The notes below the pieces were generated by a model, which saw nothing but the letters and a program-made list of their open reading frames with translations, was not told the origin of the DNA and did no database searches. Below, one piece after another: positions 41,475-50,339 of a stretch of 57,913 nucleotides of DNA (its first letter is position 1; every line of letters starts with the position of its first letter). The position numbers and the translations under genes were made by a program. Origin of the DNA: Colimorpha_A sp045591885 (lineage in GTDB: Bacteria; Bacillota; Clostridia; Oscillospirales; CAG-272); contig JAZNTT010000047.1 in the NCBI GenBank assembly GCA_045591885.1, forward strand, positions 1 through 57,913. The letters are read 5' to 3'.

Positions 41475-42755
41475 ATGGCAGATAAAAGAAAAGTAGGCAC
41501 AGTATGCGTTCAGGGCGGATACACACCCGGAAACGGCGAGCCGAGACAGATACCGATAATTCAGAGCACGACGTTCAAATACGCGATGGGCGAGGCGATG
41601 GGAAAGCTATTCGACCTCGAAGCGTCGGGATATTTCTACTCGCGCCTTCAGAACCCGACCTGCGACACGGTTGCGGCAAAAATTTGCGAGCTTGAGGGCG
41701 GAACTGCCGCTATGCTCACCTCCTCGGGTCAGGCGGCGTCCTTTTACTCCATTTTCAATATAGCGTCCTGCGGCGACCACATCGTGTCAAGCGCTTCTAT
41801 CTACGGCGGAACGTATAACCTTTTCGCCGTTACTATGAAGCGAATGGGAATCGAGTTTACCTTCGTTTCCCCCGACTGCTCCGACGAGGAGCTTGAAAAG
41901 GCGTTCAAGCCTAATACCAAGGCGGTGTTCGGTGAGACAATTGCAAACCCCGCGCTTACTGTTTTCGATATCGAAAGATTTGCGAATGCCGCACATAAGC
42001 ACGGCGTTCCGCTGATAGTTGATAATACCTTCGCGACCCCCGTAAACTGCCGTCCGTTCGAATTTGGGGCAGATATAGTAACTCATTCGACGACTAAGTA
42101 TATGGACGGTCACGGCGCGGCAGTCGGCGGATGTATCGTCGACTCGGGTAAGTTCGACTGGACGAAATACCCCGACAAATTCCCCGGTCTCTGCACGCCC
42201 GACGATAGCTACCACGGCGTGACCTATACCGAGCGCTTCGGACTCGAAGGCGCGTATATAACGAAGGCGACCGCACAGCTGATGCGTGACTTCGGCTCGG
42301 TTCAGTCGCCACAAAACGCATTCATTCTCAACCTCGGTCTTGAAAGTCTGCACGTGAGAATGAAGCGTCACTGTGAAAACGCCGAAAAGATCGCAAAGTA
42401 TCTTGAAAACAACGACAAGATCGCGTGGGTAAACTATCCCTCGCTTGAATCCTCACCTTATTATGACCTCGCTAAAAAGTACCTGCCGAACGGCTCATGC
42501 GGAGTCGTAAGCTTCGGCGTAAAGGGCGGACGCGAGGCGGCGCAGAGCTTTATGGGCAAATTGAAGATCGCCGCTATCGAGACGCACGTCGCAGACGCGC
42601 GCTCCTGCTGTCTGCACCCCGCCAGCACGACTCACCGTCAGATGTCCGACGAGGAGCTTGAAAAGGCAGGCGTTCCCTCCGACCTCGTTCGTCTTTCCGT
42701 TGGTCTTGAGGACGCTGACGACCTTATAGCAGACATCGAGCAGGCGCTGAATTAA
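41475..42755 (+). CDS. metY: O-acetylhomoserine sulfhydrylase (aminocarboxypropyltransferase)
   Basis: 426 residues, a cytosolic Cys/Met-metabolism PLP enzyme that makes homocysteine from O-acetylhomoserine and sulfide. Typical parts are GYTPGNGEPRQIPIIQSTTF, YSRLQNPT near residue 60, SSGQAA, the PLP-lysine motif HSTTKYMDGHG and the long SYHGVTYTERFG insertion that marks MetY rather than cystathionine enzymes. The ATG at 41475 has AAAGGAG 9 nt upstream; the in-frame start at 41328 is inside the sigma fragment. metA follows after 82 nt. Confidence 0.94.
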   Translation: MADKRKVGTVCVQGGYTPGNGEPRQIPIIQSTTFKYAMGEAMGKLFDLEASGYFYSRLQNPTCDTVAAKICELEGGTAAMLTSSGQAASFYSIFNIASCGDHIVSSASIYGGTYNLFAVTMKRMGIEFTFVSPDCSDEELEKAFKPNTKAVFGETIANPALTVFDIERFANAAHKHGVPLIVDNTFATPVNCRPFEFGADIVTHSTTKYMDGHGAAVGGCIVDSGKFDWTKYPDKFPGLCTPDDSYHGVTYTERFGLEGAYITKATAQLMRDFGSVQSPQNAFILNLGLESLHVRMKRHCENAEKIAKYLENNDKIAWVNYPSLESSPYYDLAKKYLPNGSCGVVSFGVKGGREAAQSFMGKLKIAAIETHVADARSCCLHPASTTHRQMSDEELEKAGVPSDLVRLSVGLEDADDLIADIEQALN

Positions 42756-42773
42756 CAAGTTACATTGTTTTTG

Positions 42774-42800
42774 GAACGGCGGGAGCAAGCCCCCGCCCTA
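42774..42800. repeat. GC-rich hairpin between metY and metA
   Basis: GGCGGG-AGCAAGCC-CCCGCC with flanking CCTACAA. It resembles short dispersed hairpins of gut Clostridia by memory; only one copy is in the window. It could reduce metA expression. Confidence 0.4.
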
Positions 42801-42837
42801 CAACAGTAGCTTAATATTAACCCAAAGGAAAACAAAA

Positions 42838-43764
42838 ATGCCGATAAAGATACCGAATAATCTCCCTGCCGCCGAGATCCTATCACGCGAAAACATATTC
42901 GTGATGGATGAAACGCGCGCGGAGGGGCAGGACATACGACCGCTTCAGATACTGATTCTGAACCTGATGCCGAAGAAGATAGAGACCGAAACACAGCTTT
43001 CGCGTCTGCTTGGAAACACGCCGCTTCAGGTTGAAATGGAGCTTATAAAAACGAGCACCTACGAATCGAAAAACGTAGCGAAGGAGCACATGCTCAAATT
43101 CTATAAGACGTTCTCCGACGTAAAGCACCGCAACTTCGACGGAATGATAATAACGGGCGCGCCCGTTGAGCAAATGCCGTTCGAGGAGGTCGAATATTGG
43201 GAGGAGCTTTGCGAGATAATGGAGTGGAGCAAGACCCACGTTCACAGCACCTTCCACATCTGCTGGGGCGCGCAGGCAGGTCTCTACTACCATTTCGGAA
43301 TTGAAAAGCGCGCTCTTGACAGCAAGCTTTCGGGCGTATATCCGCACCGCGCCGATTATAAGAATTCAATGCTTCTGCGCGGATTTGACGACGTTTTCCC
43401 CGTTCCGCAGAGCCGTCATACGACGGTCGACCGCGCCGACGTTGAAAAGGTCGAGGGACTTAAGATCCTCGCATCGTCGGATGAATGCGGAGTCTACGCG
43501 ATGGCGACGAAAAACGGCAAGCAGATATTCATAACGGGTCATAGCGAGTACGACGCATATACGCTCTCGGACGAATATTTCCGTGACCTCGACGCAGGGA
43601 AAAATCCCCATATTCCGGTAAATTACTTCCCGAACGACGACGTTTCGAAGCCTCCGATAGTGACGTGGCGCTCACACGCAAATCTGCTCTATTCGAATTG
43701 GCTTAACTACTTCGTCTACCAGACGACCCCGTTCGACCTTTCAAAGCTCGACGAAAAGGAATAA
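42838..43764 (+). CDS. metA: homoserine O-acetyltransferase (MetA family)
   Basis: 308 residues of the cytosolic homoserine acyltransferase family, with the full triad C142 (FHICWGAQ), H235 and E237 (TGHSEYD). Residue 111 is Glu (TGAPVE). In this family Glu111 goes with acetyl-CoA use and Gly111, as in E. coli, with succinyl-CoA. The product O-acetylhomoserine is the substrate of MetY just upstream, so the two genes agree. RBS AAAGGA precedes the ATG. Confidence 0.95.
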   Translation: MPIKIPNNLPAAEILSRENIFVMDETRAEGQDIRPLQILILNLMPKKIETETQLSRLLGNTPLQVEMELIKTSTYESKNVAKEHMLKFYKTFSDVKHRNFDGMIITGAPVEQMPFEEVEYWEELCEIMEWSKTHVHSTFHICWGAQAGLYYHFGIEKRALDSKLSGVYPHRADYKNSMLLRGFDDVFPVPQSRHTTVDRADVEKVEGLKILASSDECGVYAMATKNGKQIFITGHSEYDAYTLSDEYFRDLDAGKNPHIPVNYFPNDDVSKPPIVTWRSHANLLYSNWLNYFVYQTTPFDLSKLDEKE

Positions 43765-43770
43765 TGAATC

Positions 43771-43804
43771 AAAAAAACAGACGGCATAAGCCGTCTGTTT
43801 TTGC
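43771..43804. terminator. bidirectional terminator between metA and the GH2 gene
   Basis: AAAAACAGACGGC-ATAA-GCCGTCTGTTTTT, with A and T runs on both sides. It serves metA on the + strand and the GH2/MFS/Rnf-like operon on the minus strand. Confidence 0.92.
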
Positions 43805-43820
43805 GTGTCGTGATGTTGTT

Positions 43821-45527
43821 TTATATCTTTAATTTCTCTCCAATATCGGCAAATTCCTCGGGAGTTACCTTAATAACGGCGCGGTCGTAGGTGATAAGAC
43901 CGTTAATTTCGTCCTCAACGTCGGTAAGCTGCGTGTAGACCGAGGCACAAAGACCGTCTTTGGCAAGGGGGATTATCTCATTTTCGTAGAGCTTGCGAAG
44001 TGATGAAACGAATTCCTCACGGCTTTCGCATTTTCCGTATCCGTACGCCTTGTCGGGATTGAAAACGTGGTTTTCAACGCGGTAGCTGTAACCGCCGAAT
44101 TCCGATAGGAACAGAGGCTTGCTTCCCGCCTTCAGCTTCACCTTTCGGAAGTAAATGTGACGGCTGTCGAGGTCGGTTTCTTTACAACGGTACCAGCCCG
44201 ATGCGGTGTCGATATATCGGGTCGGATCAAGCGCCTTCAAACGGCGGTAAGCGGAGTCACCGTCAAACTGTCCCCAGCCCTCGTTGAATATCGTCCAAAG
44301 GCAGATTGAGGCATGGTTTTTGAGAAGTGCGACAGTCTCGTCAAGGTGCGAAAGGAACGCCTTTCGGCTTCGCTTGTCGGGGTGGAGCTTCTTGTCACTA
44401 CGCGAAATAAGTCCGATAGTCGGAAGCGCAGTATCTAAGAAAAACGAGTATTTTCCGTTGTTGACCATGTCCTGAAAAACGACGATACCGTGCTTGTCGC
44501 AAAGGTGGTAGAAATAGGGATGTTCGACCTTTATATGCTTGCGTAGCATGTTAAAGCCGAGGGCTTTTGCTTGAAGAATGTCGTTTTCAATGCACTCAAC
44601 CGATGCGGGAGTGAAGATGCCGTCGCTGAAGTATCCCTGATCGAGAAGCCCGTGGAAGAAATAGGGCTTTCCGTTCAGACACAGACGCTGATGCGAATCA
44701 ACTGTCTTGATCTCAAGCGAGCGGAGAGCGAAGTAGGAGCGCACGGTGTCGCTCTCGGTAACAATTTCAAATTCATATAAATAGGGGTCCTCGGGTGACC
44801 ACAGACGGGGAGAATCAAGCTTTACCTCGGCTTTTCCGTCCTTGAGAGGGAAAACGACCTGCCCGTCGGGAGTACTTACCGTGACCGTTCCGTCCTCAAT
44901 TTGACCGCTAAAATGCGCGGTAATTATAGGATTATCGGGCGTAGTCGGAAGATCAAGACGCTCAATGTAATTTTCCTTCACGCTTTCAAGCCAAACGGTC
45001 TGCCAGATACCGCTGACGGGCGTGTACCACATTCCGCCGCGCTTATTTGATTGCTTTCCGTAAGGGAGAATAAGAGATGAAAGACGGTCGCGGACGAAGA
45101 CGGCGAGGGTATTGTTTTCGCTCAAATACTCGGTAATATCAAAGGAAAACGGAGCGTAGCCGCCGATATGCGAGCCGAGCTTGTTTCCGTTAAGAAAGAC
45201 CTCGGCAACCTGATCGACAGCGCCGAAATGAAGAATAACGCGTCCGACCTTAAAGCCGTCGGGAATCGAAAACTCGCGCTTGTAGCAGAGCGTTTTGCTT
45301 TCGTCGAAGACCTCGTTTATCCCCGAAAGAATCGACTCGGGCGGATAGGGAACGAGTATCTCGCGGTCAAAGACCGGGTTTTCTTGAGAGTCGCAAACAC
45401 CGAAGCTCCACTTGCCGTTGAGATTTATAAACGAATCACGAACGAGCGTCGGACGCGGATATTCGGGAAGCGGAATATCGCCGATGCTCTCGGCGAAGGG
45501 GGTCAAAAGCTGATTAAATTCAGACAT
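43821..45527 (-). CDS. glycoside hydrolase family 2 protein
   Basis: 568 residues, no signal peptide. A sugar-binding jelly roll (about 30-185), an Ig-like domain (190-285) and a TIM barrel follow GH2 order. Acid/base E416 in WTIFNEGWG and nucleophile E476 in LSEFGG are both present. It is shorter than the 759-residue GH2 at 24.8 kb and only distantly similar. The start overlaps the stop of the upstream MFS gene by 8 nt. Context suggests it hydrolyses a glycoside brought in by that transporter; substrate not determinable here. Confidence 0.9.
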   Translation of the reverse strand: MSEFNQLLTPFAESIGDIPLPEYPRPTLVRDSFINLNGKWSFGVCDSQENPVFDREILVPYPPESILSGINEVFDESKTLCYKREFSIPDGFKVGRVILHFGAVDQVAEVFLNGNKLGSHIGGYAPFSFDITEYLSENNTLAVFVRDRLSSLILPYGKQSNKRGGMWYTPVSGIWQTVWLESVKENYIERLDLPTTPDNPIITAHFSGQIEDGTVTVSTPDGQVVFPLKDGKAEVKLDSPRLWSPEDPYLYEFEIVTESDTVRSYFALRSLEIKTVDSHQRLCLNGKPYFFHGLLDQGYFSDGIFTPASVECIENDILQAKALGFNMLRKHIKVEHPYFYHLCDKHGIVVFQDMVNNGKYSFFLDTALPTIGLISRSDKKLHPDKRSRKAFLSHLDETVALLKNHASICLWTIFNEGWGQFDGDSAYRRLKALDPTRYIDTASGWYRCKETDLDSRHIYFRKVKLKAGSKPLFLSEFGGYSYRVENHVFNPDKAYGYGKCESREEFVSSLRKLYENEIIPLAKDGLCASVYTQLTDVEDEINGLITYDRAVIKVTPEEFADIGEKLKI

Positions 45528-46806
45528 TCTTTTCGTCCTTTTTGAGATTTGTTAAAATGAGATATACGGCAAGAACGACCGATACGATAAGCGCCCAAAC
45601 AAAAATGCGCTCGTCGGGTAAAAACGATTTCGTGCCGTCGCTGTTAATTATCTCTTTCGCGTTTTCAAGCACCTTAGCGCCGATTGCCGGCCCGATAACG
45701 CCGGGAATAAGCACCTGACAAACGATTCGTAAGCCCTGAAACATTCCCGCCTTGCCCTCTGGTGTCCTGTCACGGAGCATCGCGCCGAAAACGGCGTTAC
45801 CGCAAAGATAACCGACCATGACGAGCAGGGAGCCGATAAACACGGGAACGGTGGCCTTTACAAAGCACATAATAACGTATCCAATGGCAAGCGTGGTAAC
45901 GGCGGGGAAAATCACCTTTTTGTACCCGAAGCGGTCATAAAGCCGTCCGTAAAGCACCGAAGCTGCCGCCGCAATTATAATGGCGGGCGCCATTATGAGA
46001 ACGTAGTTCTCCATTTTCAGAGACACCTCATAATAGATTATGAGGTACGGCATGAACACCTGTATCGAAATTCCGAAAAGCGCAAAGGCAATAAGGGTAA
46101 TATAAAGCCCCTTGTTCTGCCTTATAACCGACGGGCGGAAGCCGTAGATGATGTTGGCGAAATACTTCGAGTTTTCCTCGCGCCGAGTGGTACTTTCCTT
46201 GATAAGAAAAAGTCCGAGAATACCGATAATAAATACCGCAATACCGATGATAAGGAAAATCGCAGTCCAGCTCGAGCCGCGGTCAAGATCAAAAGCCATA
46301 AATCCGCCGAAAACTGCAAGCATCGCAATAAGCGGCATAACTGCATTTACGCCCTCAGCCGCACCGCGGTTTCCTTCCGAGGTCTCGTCGGTCAGCCAAG
46401 CGTTAAAGGCGGCATCGTTCGCACTTGATCCGAAAAAGGTCATAACGCAGTCGATGATTATGGTAAGCGACACGCCGATCGACGCCGCCGATAAGGTCGG
46501 GAAAAGGGAATTAAGAACGCCGTTGTTTATAAGCGCAAAGGACATGATCGAAAGTCCCCACGCAATATAGCCTCCCGCCATAAATATCTTTCGCTTACCG
46601 ATCTTGTCGGAAAGCGCACCGATAATTACCGTGGTCAGCGTTGCCGTGACCGCAGAAGCGGCGACCATGAGGGAAATATCGTCAGGTCCCGCCGCGAAGC
46701 GCTTGTATATGAATACGTTAAGGTACATATTCTCGATGACCCACGCGACCTGTCCGATAAGGGAAAAGACGGTAAGGGTCAGCCAGAATCTCTTTTTACT
46801 GTTCAA
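45520..46806 (-). CDS. MFS transporter
   Basis: 428 residues with twelve membrane helices and the MFS loop motif GALSDKIGKRK after TM2, repeated as GRLYDRFGYKK in the second half. The start is a TTG at 46806 backed by AAGGAGG 9 nt upstream; it overlaps the RnfD-like gene by 11 nt. The position before a GH2 gene suggests sugar or glycoside uptake. Confidence 0.88.
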   Translation of the reverse strand: MNSKKRFWLTLTVFSLIGQVAWVIENMYLNVFIYKRFAAGPDDISLMVAASAVTATLTTVIIGALSDKIGKRKIFMAGGYIAWGLSIMSFALINNGVLNSLFPTLSAASIGVSLTIIIDCVMTFFGSSANDAAFNAWLTDETSEGNRGAAEGVNAVMPLIAMLAVFGGFMAFDLDRGSSWTAIFLIIGIAVFIIGILGLFLIKESTTRREENSKYFANIIYGFRPSVIRQNKGLYITLIAFALFGISIQVFMPYLIIYYEVSLKMENYVLIMAPAIIIAAAASVLYGRLYDRFGYKKVIFPAVTTLAIGYVIMCFVKATVPVFIGSLLVMVGYLCGNAVFGAMLRDRTPEGKAGMFQGLRIVCQVLIPGVIGPAIGAKVLENAKEIINSDGTKSFLPDERIFVWALIVSVVLAVYLILTNLKKDEKNV

Positions 46807-47848
46807 CCTTGCTTTCCTCCTTTTTGGGAGCTAAATTTCCGCCGAACGGAGCAGGTACGATAAATTTGTCGACTATCGGCATGGCAACGTCGACAAGAAT
46901 GACCGCAATAAGCGCAGTCAGACCCGCGGCGACGTATCCGCGCAAAAGCATCGTGATTAAACCCGCGGCAATACCGCAAAGAGCAGTACCAAGAGTAGTC
47001 TTAGCCGCTCTTCGTGGCTCGGACATCAGAAATACGGCAACGAGAAGAGTATTTGAACCGAGCATATTGTAAATTGCGCCGTCAAAGGCGATAAAGTCGG
47101 ATGCTGCCTCAAGCGACGGAGAAAGATACGCATAAACTCCGACAGTAAGAATAAAGATCAGCGGCAAAGCGATCTTGACGGTTTTTCTTACCAGAAGATA
47201 AATCAAGCCAATAATTAGAACAAGACCCGATATTTCACCGATGCGCGCGGAATTAAGTCCGAAGAATACTTCAAATGTCGTCGTGTCGGGAAGGAAGCCC
47301 GATAAAACCTTTTCAAGCGGAGAAGCAGGTATCGCCCTGAAGGACTCAAGCTCAAAGGCGAAGGGGTCAAGATTCTGTCCGACCTCGGGAATGACGTTCG
47401 TTATTCCGGGAAAAAGAAGAAATACGAGCAGAACAGAAGCGGCAACGTGCGAAACGGAGAACCTGAGCTTGCCGCATCCGAGCTTGATCGCGGTTGCGAA
47501 GACGGCGGTCATTATCGGAAGCCAGAGAGGGGAAGATGCGGGTAGAAAAAGCGCGATAATAACGCCGCTTACCGCAGGTGTAATATCAAAGTGCGCTTCT
47601 TTTTTCAATACGGTCCTTGAGGCAACGTCAAGGCCCATCATCATTACCGCCGAGATAAGTGCGATGGTAATGGGTCTGAATCCGTAGTGATAAACGCTTA
47701 ATAAGAAAAGGGGAATGGTTGCAATAATGGTATCAATGCGAAGCGATCGCGCACGTTCGGGAAGCGGAAGCAGAGGATAACGCGTAACTTCCTTAAAGCT
47801 TTTGGGACGGCGCGACGGACGGAGGCAGTGATTCCGGTTACTGTTCAT
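46796..47848 (-). CDS. RnfD/NqrB-like membrane protein, divergent
   Basis: 350 residues with about nine or ten membrane helices. RnfD-like blocks are ITPAVSGVIIALFLPASSPLW near 90-110, FFGLNSARIGE near 215, and a late AVFLMSEPRR followed by a GLITMLLRG helix. In Rnf/Nqr proteins a Thr in an S/T-x-A-T motif carries covalent FMN. Here the matching site reads DTTTFEVFF, so the acceptor Thr appears to be lost. The ATG at 47848 with GAGGTGG is chosen; it overlaps the RnfC-like gene by 11 nt. The partners RnfG, E, A and B are absent nearby. Confidence 0.78.
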   Translation of the reverse strand: MNSNRNHCLRPSRRPKSFKEVTRYPLLPLPERARSLRIDTIIATIPLFLLSVYHYGFRPITIALISAVMMMGLDVASRTVLKKEAHFDITPAVSGVIIALFLPASSPLWLPIMTAVFATAIKLGCGKLRFSVSHVAASVLLVFLLFPGITNVIPEVGQNLDPFAFELESFRAIPASPLEKVLSGFLPDTTTFEVFFGLNSARIGEISGLVLIIGLIYLLVRKTVKIALPLIFILTVGVYAYLSPSLEAASDFIAFDGAIYNMLGSNTLLVAVFLMSEPRRAAKTTLGTALCGIAAGLITMLLRGYVAAGLTALIAVILVDVAMPIVDKFIVPAPFGGNLAPKKEESKVEQ

Positions 47849-49118
47849 TTTCAGCCACCTCCATATCGCCATCGTAAAAATCGGGATCCTCGCCGTCAAT
47901 ATCGACAGAAACGAGTCCGCTGTCGTGACGGAACTTGATTATCGTTTCGGCAAGCGGGATGTCGGACGGACAAACGTAAGAACATGAGCGGCACTCAAAA
48001 CAGCCCGCCGCGTAGAGAGCGAGGGAAGAGTCTCCCTTTCCGTTTTTGACCTTGGAAAAAATGTCAATGGGCGAAAGCCGTGCAGGACAAACGCCGGAGC
48101 AACGGCGGCATCCGATACAGCTGATCTCCTCCCTTTCCTTTATCGGCTCAACGGGCATTACCACGATGGCTTCAGTGCGTTCGGTCATCGTTTCGCCCGT
48201 TATCTCCGCGCCAAAGAGATTTTCTGCGCAGACAGCGCGTTCACCGTCGCCAAGAGAGGCAACCTCCTTCAGCGGAGAGCCGAAGGGAAGGGTGAAAACG
48301 TCGACCTCGCCGCCAAGCTCGGCAACCGTCAGATAGCCTCGGCAGAACGGAATACCCTCAACGAGTGCGCGGTAGCAGGCAAAGCAGAGAAGCGGCGATA
48401 TTACGGGATAGCCCGCATCGAAAATATCCTTTGCGGCATTTATCTCGACGTTATAAAGCGCGGAAAGAGTGAGCTGCGGAATTGCCGCAGGGAGCTTGTC
48501 CTTCGTCAGAACTATCTTAAACATCTTGCTCTTTTTCGGTATATGCGTGTAAAGATTTTCTGCGGCGGTAAGATCGGAACGGGGAATTGCAAAATTGCAG
48601 GTTCTCGCGCCGAGCAGCTTCATAATTATTTTCGCGCCGAGAAGCACCTTTTCGGGGAAATTGCGAAGTATAAACAGACGGCTGTCGTTATAGAGTGATC
48701 CGCCGCAGTCAACGGTGAGGTGTCTCGGGTCACGCTTGCCTTTTTTTATGGGAGCGATACCGCGTTCGAGCAGAAGAGAGGAAAGCTCACTTTCCATCAT
48801 GTCTGCAATATTTTTTTTCGGCGCGTCAAAAGGCGCTTCGGCCTCCGCCTTTGCGTCGGTAAGAAGCGTTATATCAACCCTGTTTCCGATGTGGTAGATC
48901 TGCTCCACCTTACCGCCGACACCCGCAAAAACCGCGGGAGAGGTATCGGTTGCGCGTGCGATCAATCCGAACTGCTTAACGGTGTCGCCCTCATTGAGAA
49001 CGCATTCAGCCCCGTTTTTGAGTGAGAGGAACAACCGCTCGGGCAGGTGATTTATTGACTCCTCGGGCGGAGCGTATTTTCTTGCGAACGGAATGCCTCC
49101 GCGATAGCTTTTAGCCAT
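47838..49118 (-). CDS. RnfC-like iron-sulfur protein, divergent
   Basis: 426 residues. The N-terminal RnfC barrel-sandwich (GGIPFARKYAPPEES; GDTVKQFGLIARATDTSPAVFAG) and an SLBB-like middle are present. Two 4Fe-4S motifs lie near the C-terminus: CIGCRRCSGVCP and CFECRSCSYVCPSDIPL. The Gly-rich FMN/NADH segment of true RnfC (GLGGAGFPT type) and the following NGAECEP motif are replaced (KKGKRDPRHLTVDCGGSLYND region), so NADH oxidation is doubtful. RBS GGGAGAAA precedes the ATG at 49118. First gene of a four-gene overlapping operon. Confidence 0.8.
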   Translation of the reverse strand: MAKSYRGGIPFARKYAPPEESINHLPERLFLSLKNGAECVLNEGDTVKQFGLIARATDTSPAVFAGVGGKVEQIYHIGNRVDITLLTDAKAEAEAPFDAPKKNIADMMESELSSLLLERGIAPIKKGKRDPRHLTVDCGGSLYNDSRLFILRNFPEKVLLGAKIIMKLLGARTCNFAIPRSDLTAAENLYTHIPKKSKMFKIVLTKDKLPAAIPQLTLSALYNVEINAAKDIFDAGYPVISPLLCFACYRALVEGIPFCRGYLTVAELGGEVDVFTLPFGSPLKEVASLGDGERAVCAENLFGAEITGETMTERTEAIVVMPVEPIKEREEISCIGCRRCSGVCPARLSPIDIFSKVKNGKGDSSLALYAAGCFECRSCSYVCPSDIPLAETIIKFRHDSGLVSVDIDGEDPDFYDGDMEVAENEQ

Positions 49119-49151
49119 AATTTCTCCCGAATAAAGAAAATTTATATTACC

Positions 49152-49180
49152 ATTATACCTTAATTCCATATAAATTACAA
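49152..49180 (-). promoter_or_regulatory. promoter of the RnfC-like/RnfD-like/MFS/GH2 operon
   Basis: Minus strand TTGTAA (49180-49175), 17-bp spacer, TATAAT (49157-49152). Confidence 0.65.
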
Positions 49181-49341
49181 TAATAAAGAGCTATTTTCTT
49201 TTGTTATGTAAAATATGACGGCTTTTTTGCAAAAAAAGTGCCGCAAACGGTTATATGATACCGTATGTTCAAGATTTGTTTATATTTCCGTGCTATACTG
49301 TATGAGTGAAAATTTGTCAACCGATAATGGGGGATATATAA

Positions 49342-50322
49342 ATGATTAAAATACAAAATCTGACAAAAAGCTTCGGCAGCAATATAGTGCTGAATAACGT
49401 TAGTTTTGAAATAGGAACGGGTGAAATAGTCGGCTTCCTCGGGCCTAACGGCGCAGGAAAAAGTACCACCATGAATATTTTGACGGGCTTCCTTTCCTTT
49501 ACCGAGGGAAAGGTCGAGGTCGACGGTCTTGATATGTTCGATTTCCCGAATGAGGCAAAGAAGAGCATAGGCTATCTTCCCGAAACGCCCCCGCTCTATC
49601 CCGAGATGACTGTAACCGAATACCTCAATTTCGTATACGAGCTTAAAGGCTGTACCCTCGATAAGAAGAAGCACATCGAGGAAATACTTGAGGTCGTCAA
49701 GCTCACCGATGTAAAGAAGCGCGTGATCGGTCACCTTTCAAAGGGATACCGTCAGCGTATAGGAATCGGACAGGCGCTTATCGGAAACCCGAAGGTAATA
49801 ATCCTCGACGAGCCGACAGTAGGTCTTGACCCGAGACAGGTAGTTGAGATAAGAAACCTTATAAGAACTCTCGGCCTTAACCACACCGTTATCCTCTCGA
49901 CACACATTCTTCAAGAGGTTCAGGCGGTATGTGACCGAGTTATCGTAATAAACCGCGGAAAGATAGTTGCGGATAAGCGCACAGAGGACCTCGCGTCGGC
50001 AGTTGAGGGCAACCGCCGTTTGAGCGTCAAGGTCTGCGGCCCCGAAAAAGAGGTAACGCAGGCGCTTCGCGCACTTCCGGGCGTATATTCGGCGGAGTGC
50101 CTCGGAAATCTCGATTCCGACAGCTACTCCTTCGTTATCGAGAGCGATTCCGCTATTGATATAAGAAAACCGCTCTTTTCAATGCTTGCCCGCAACGGCT
50201 GGCCGCTGATCGGAGCTGAAGCTTCAAACGTCAATCTTGAGGACGTATTCCTTTCGCTGATAAACAACGGAAGCGACGATAACAAGAAAAAGCGCAGAAG
50301 CAAAAAGCGTAACGCTAACTGA
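49342..50322 (+). CDS. ABC transporter ATPase (GldA-like)
   Basis: 326 residues. Walker A GPNGAGKS near 34-41, Q-loop YLPETPPLYPEMTV, signature LSKGYRQR, Walker B VIILDEPTVGLDP and H-loop STHILQE are all present, plus a C-terminal regulatory region ending in a basic tail (KKKRRSKKRNAN). It energises the permease encoded 17 nt downstream. The set ATPase-permease-GldG-like-DUF4340 is common in non-gliding Clostridia. A TATACT at 49294-49299 may be the -10, but its -35 is poor. Confidence 0.92.
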   Translation: MIKIQNLTKSFGSNIVLNNVSFEIGTGEIVGFLGPNGAGKSTTMNILTGFLSFTEGKVEVDGLDMFDFPNEAKKSIGYLPETPPLYPEMTVTEYLNFVYELKGCTLDKKKHIEEILEVVKLTDVKKRVIGHLSKGYRQRIGIGQALIGNPKVIILDEPTVGLDPRQVVEIRNLIRTLGLNHTVILSTHILQEVQAVCDRVIVINRGKIVADKRTEDLASAVEGNRRLSVKVCGPEKEVTQALRALPGVYSAECLGNLDSDSYSFVIESDSAIDIRKPLFSMLARNGWPLIGAEASNVNLEDVFLSLINNGSDDNKKKRRSKKRNAN

Positions 50323-50339
50323 AAGGTAGGGCAAAAATA

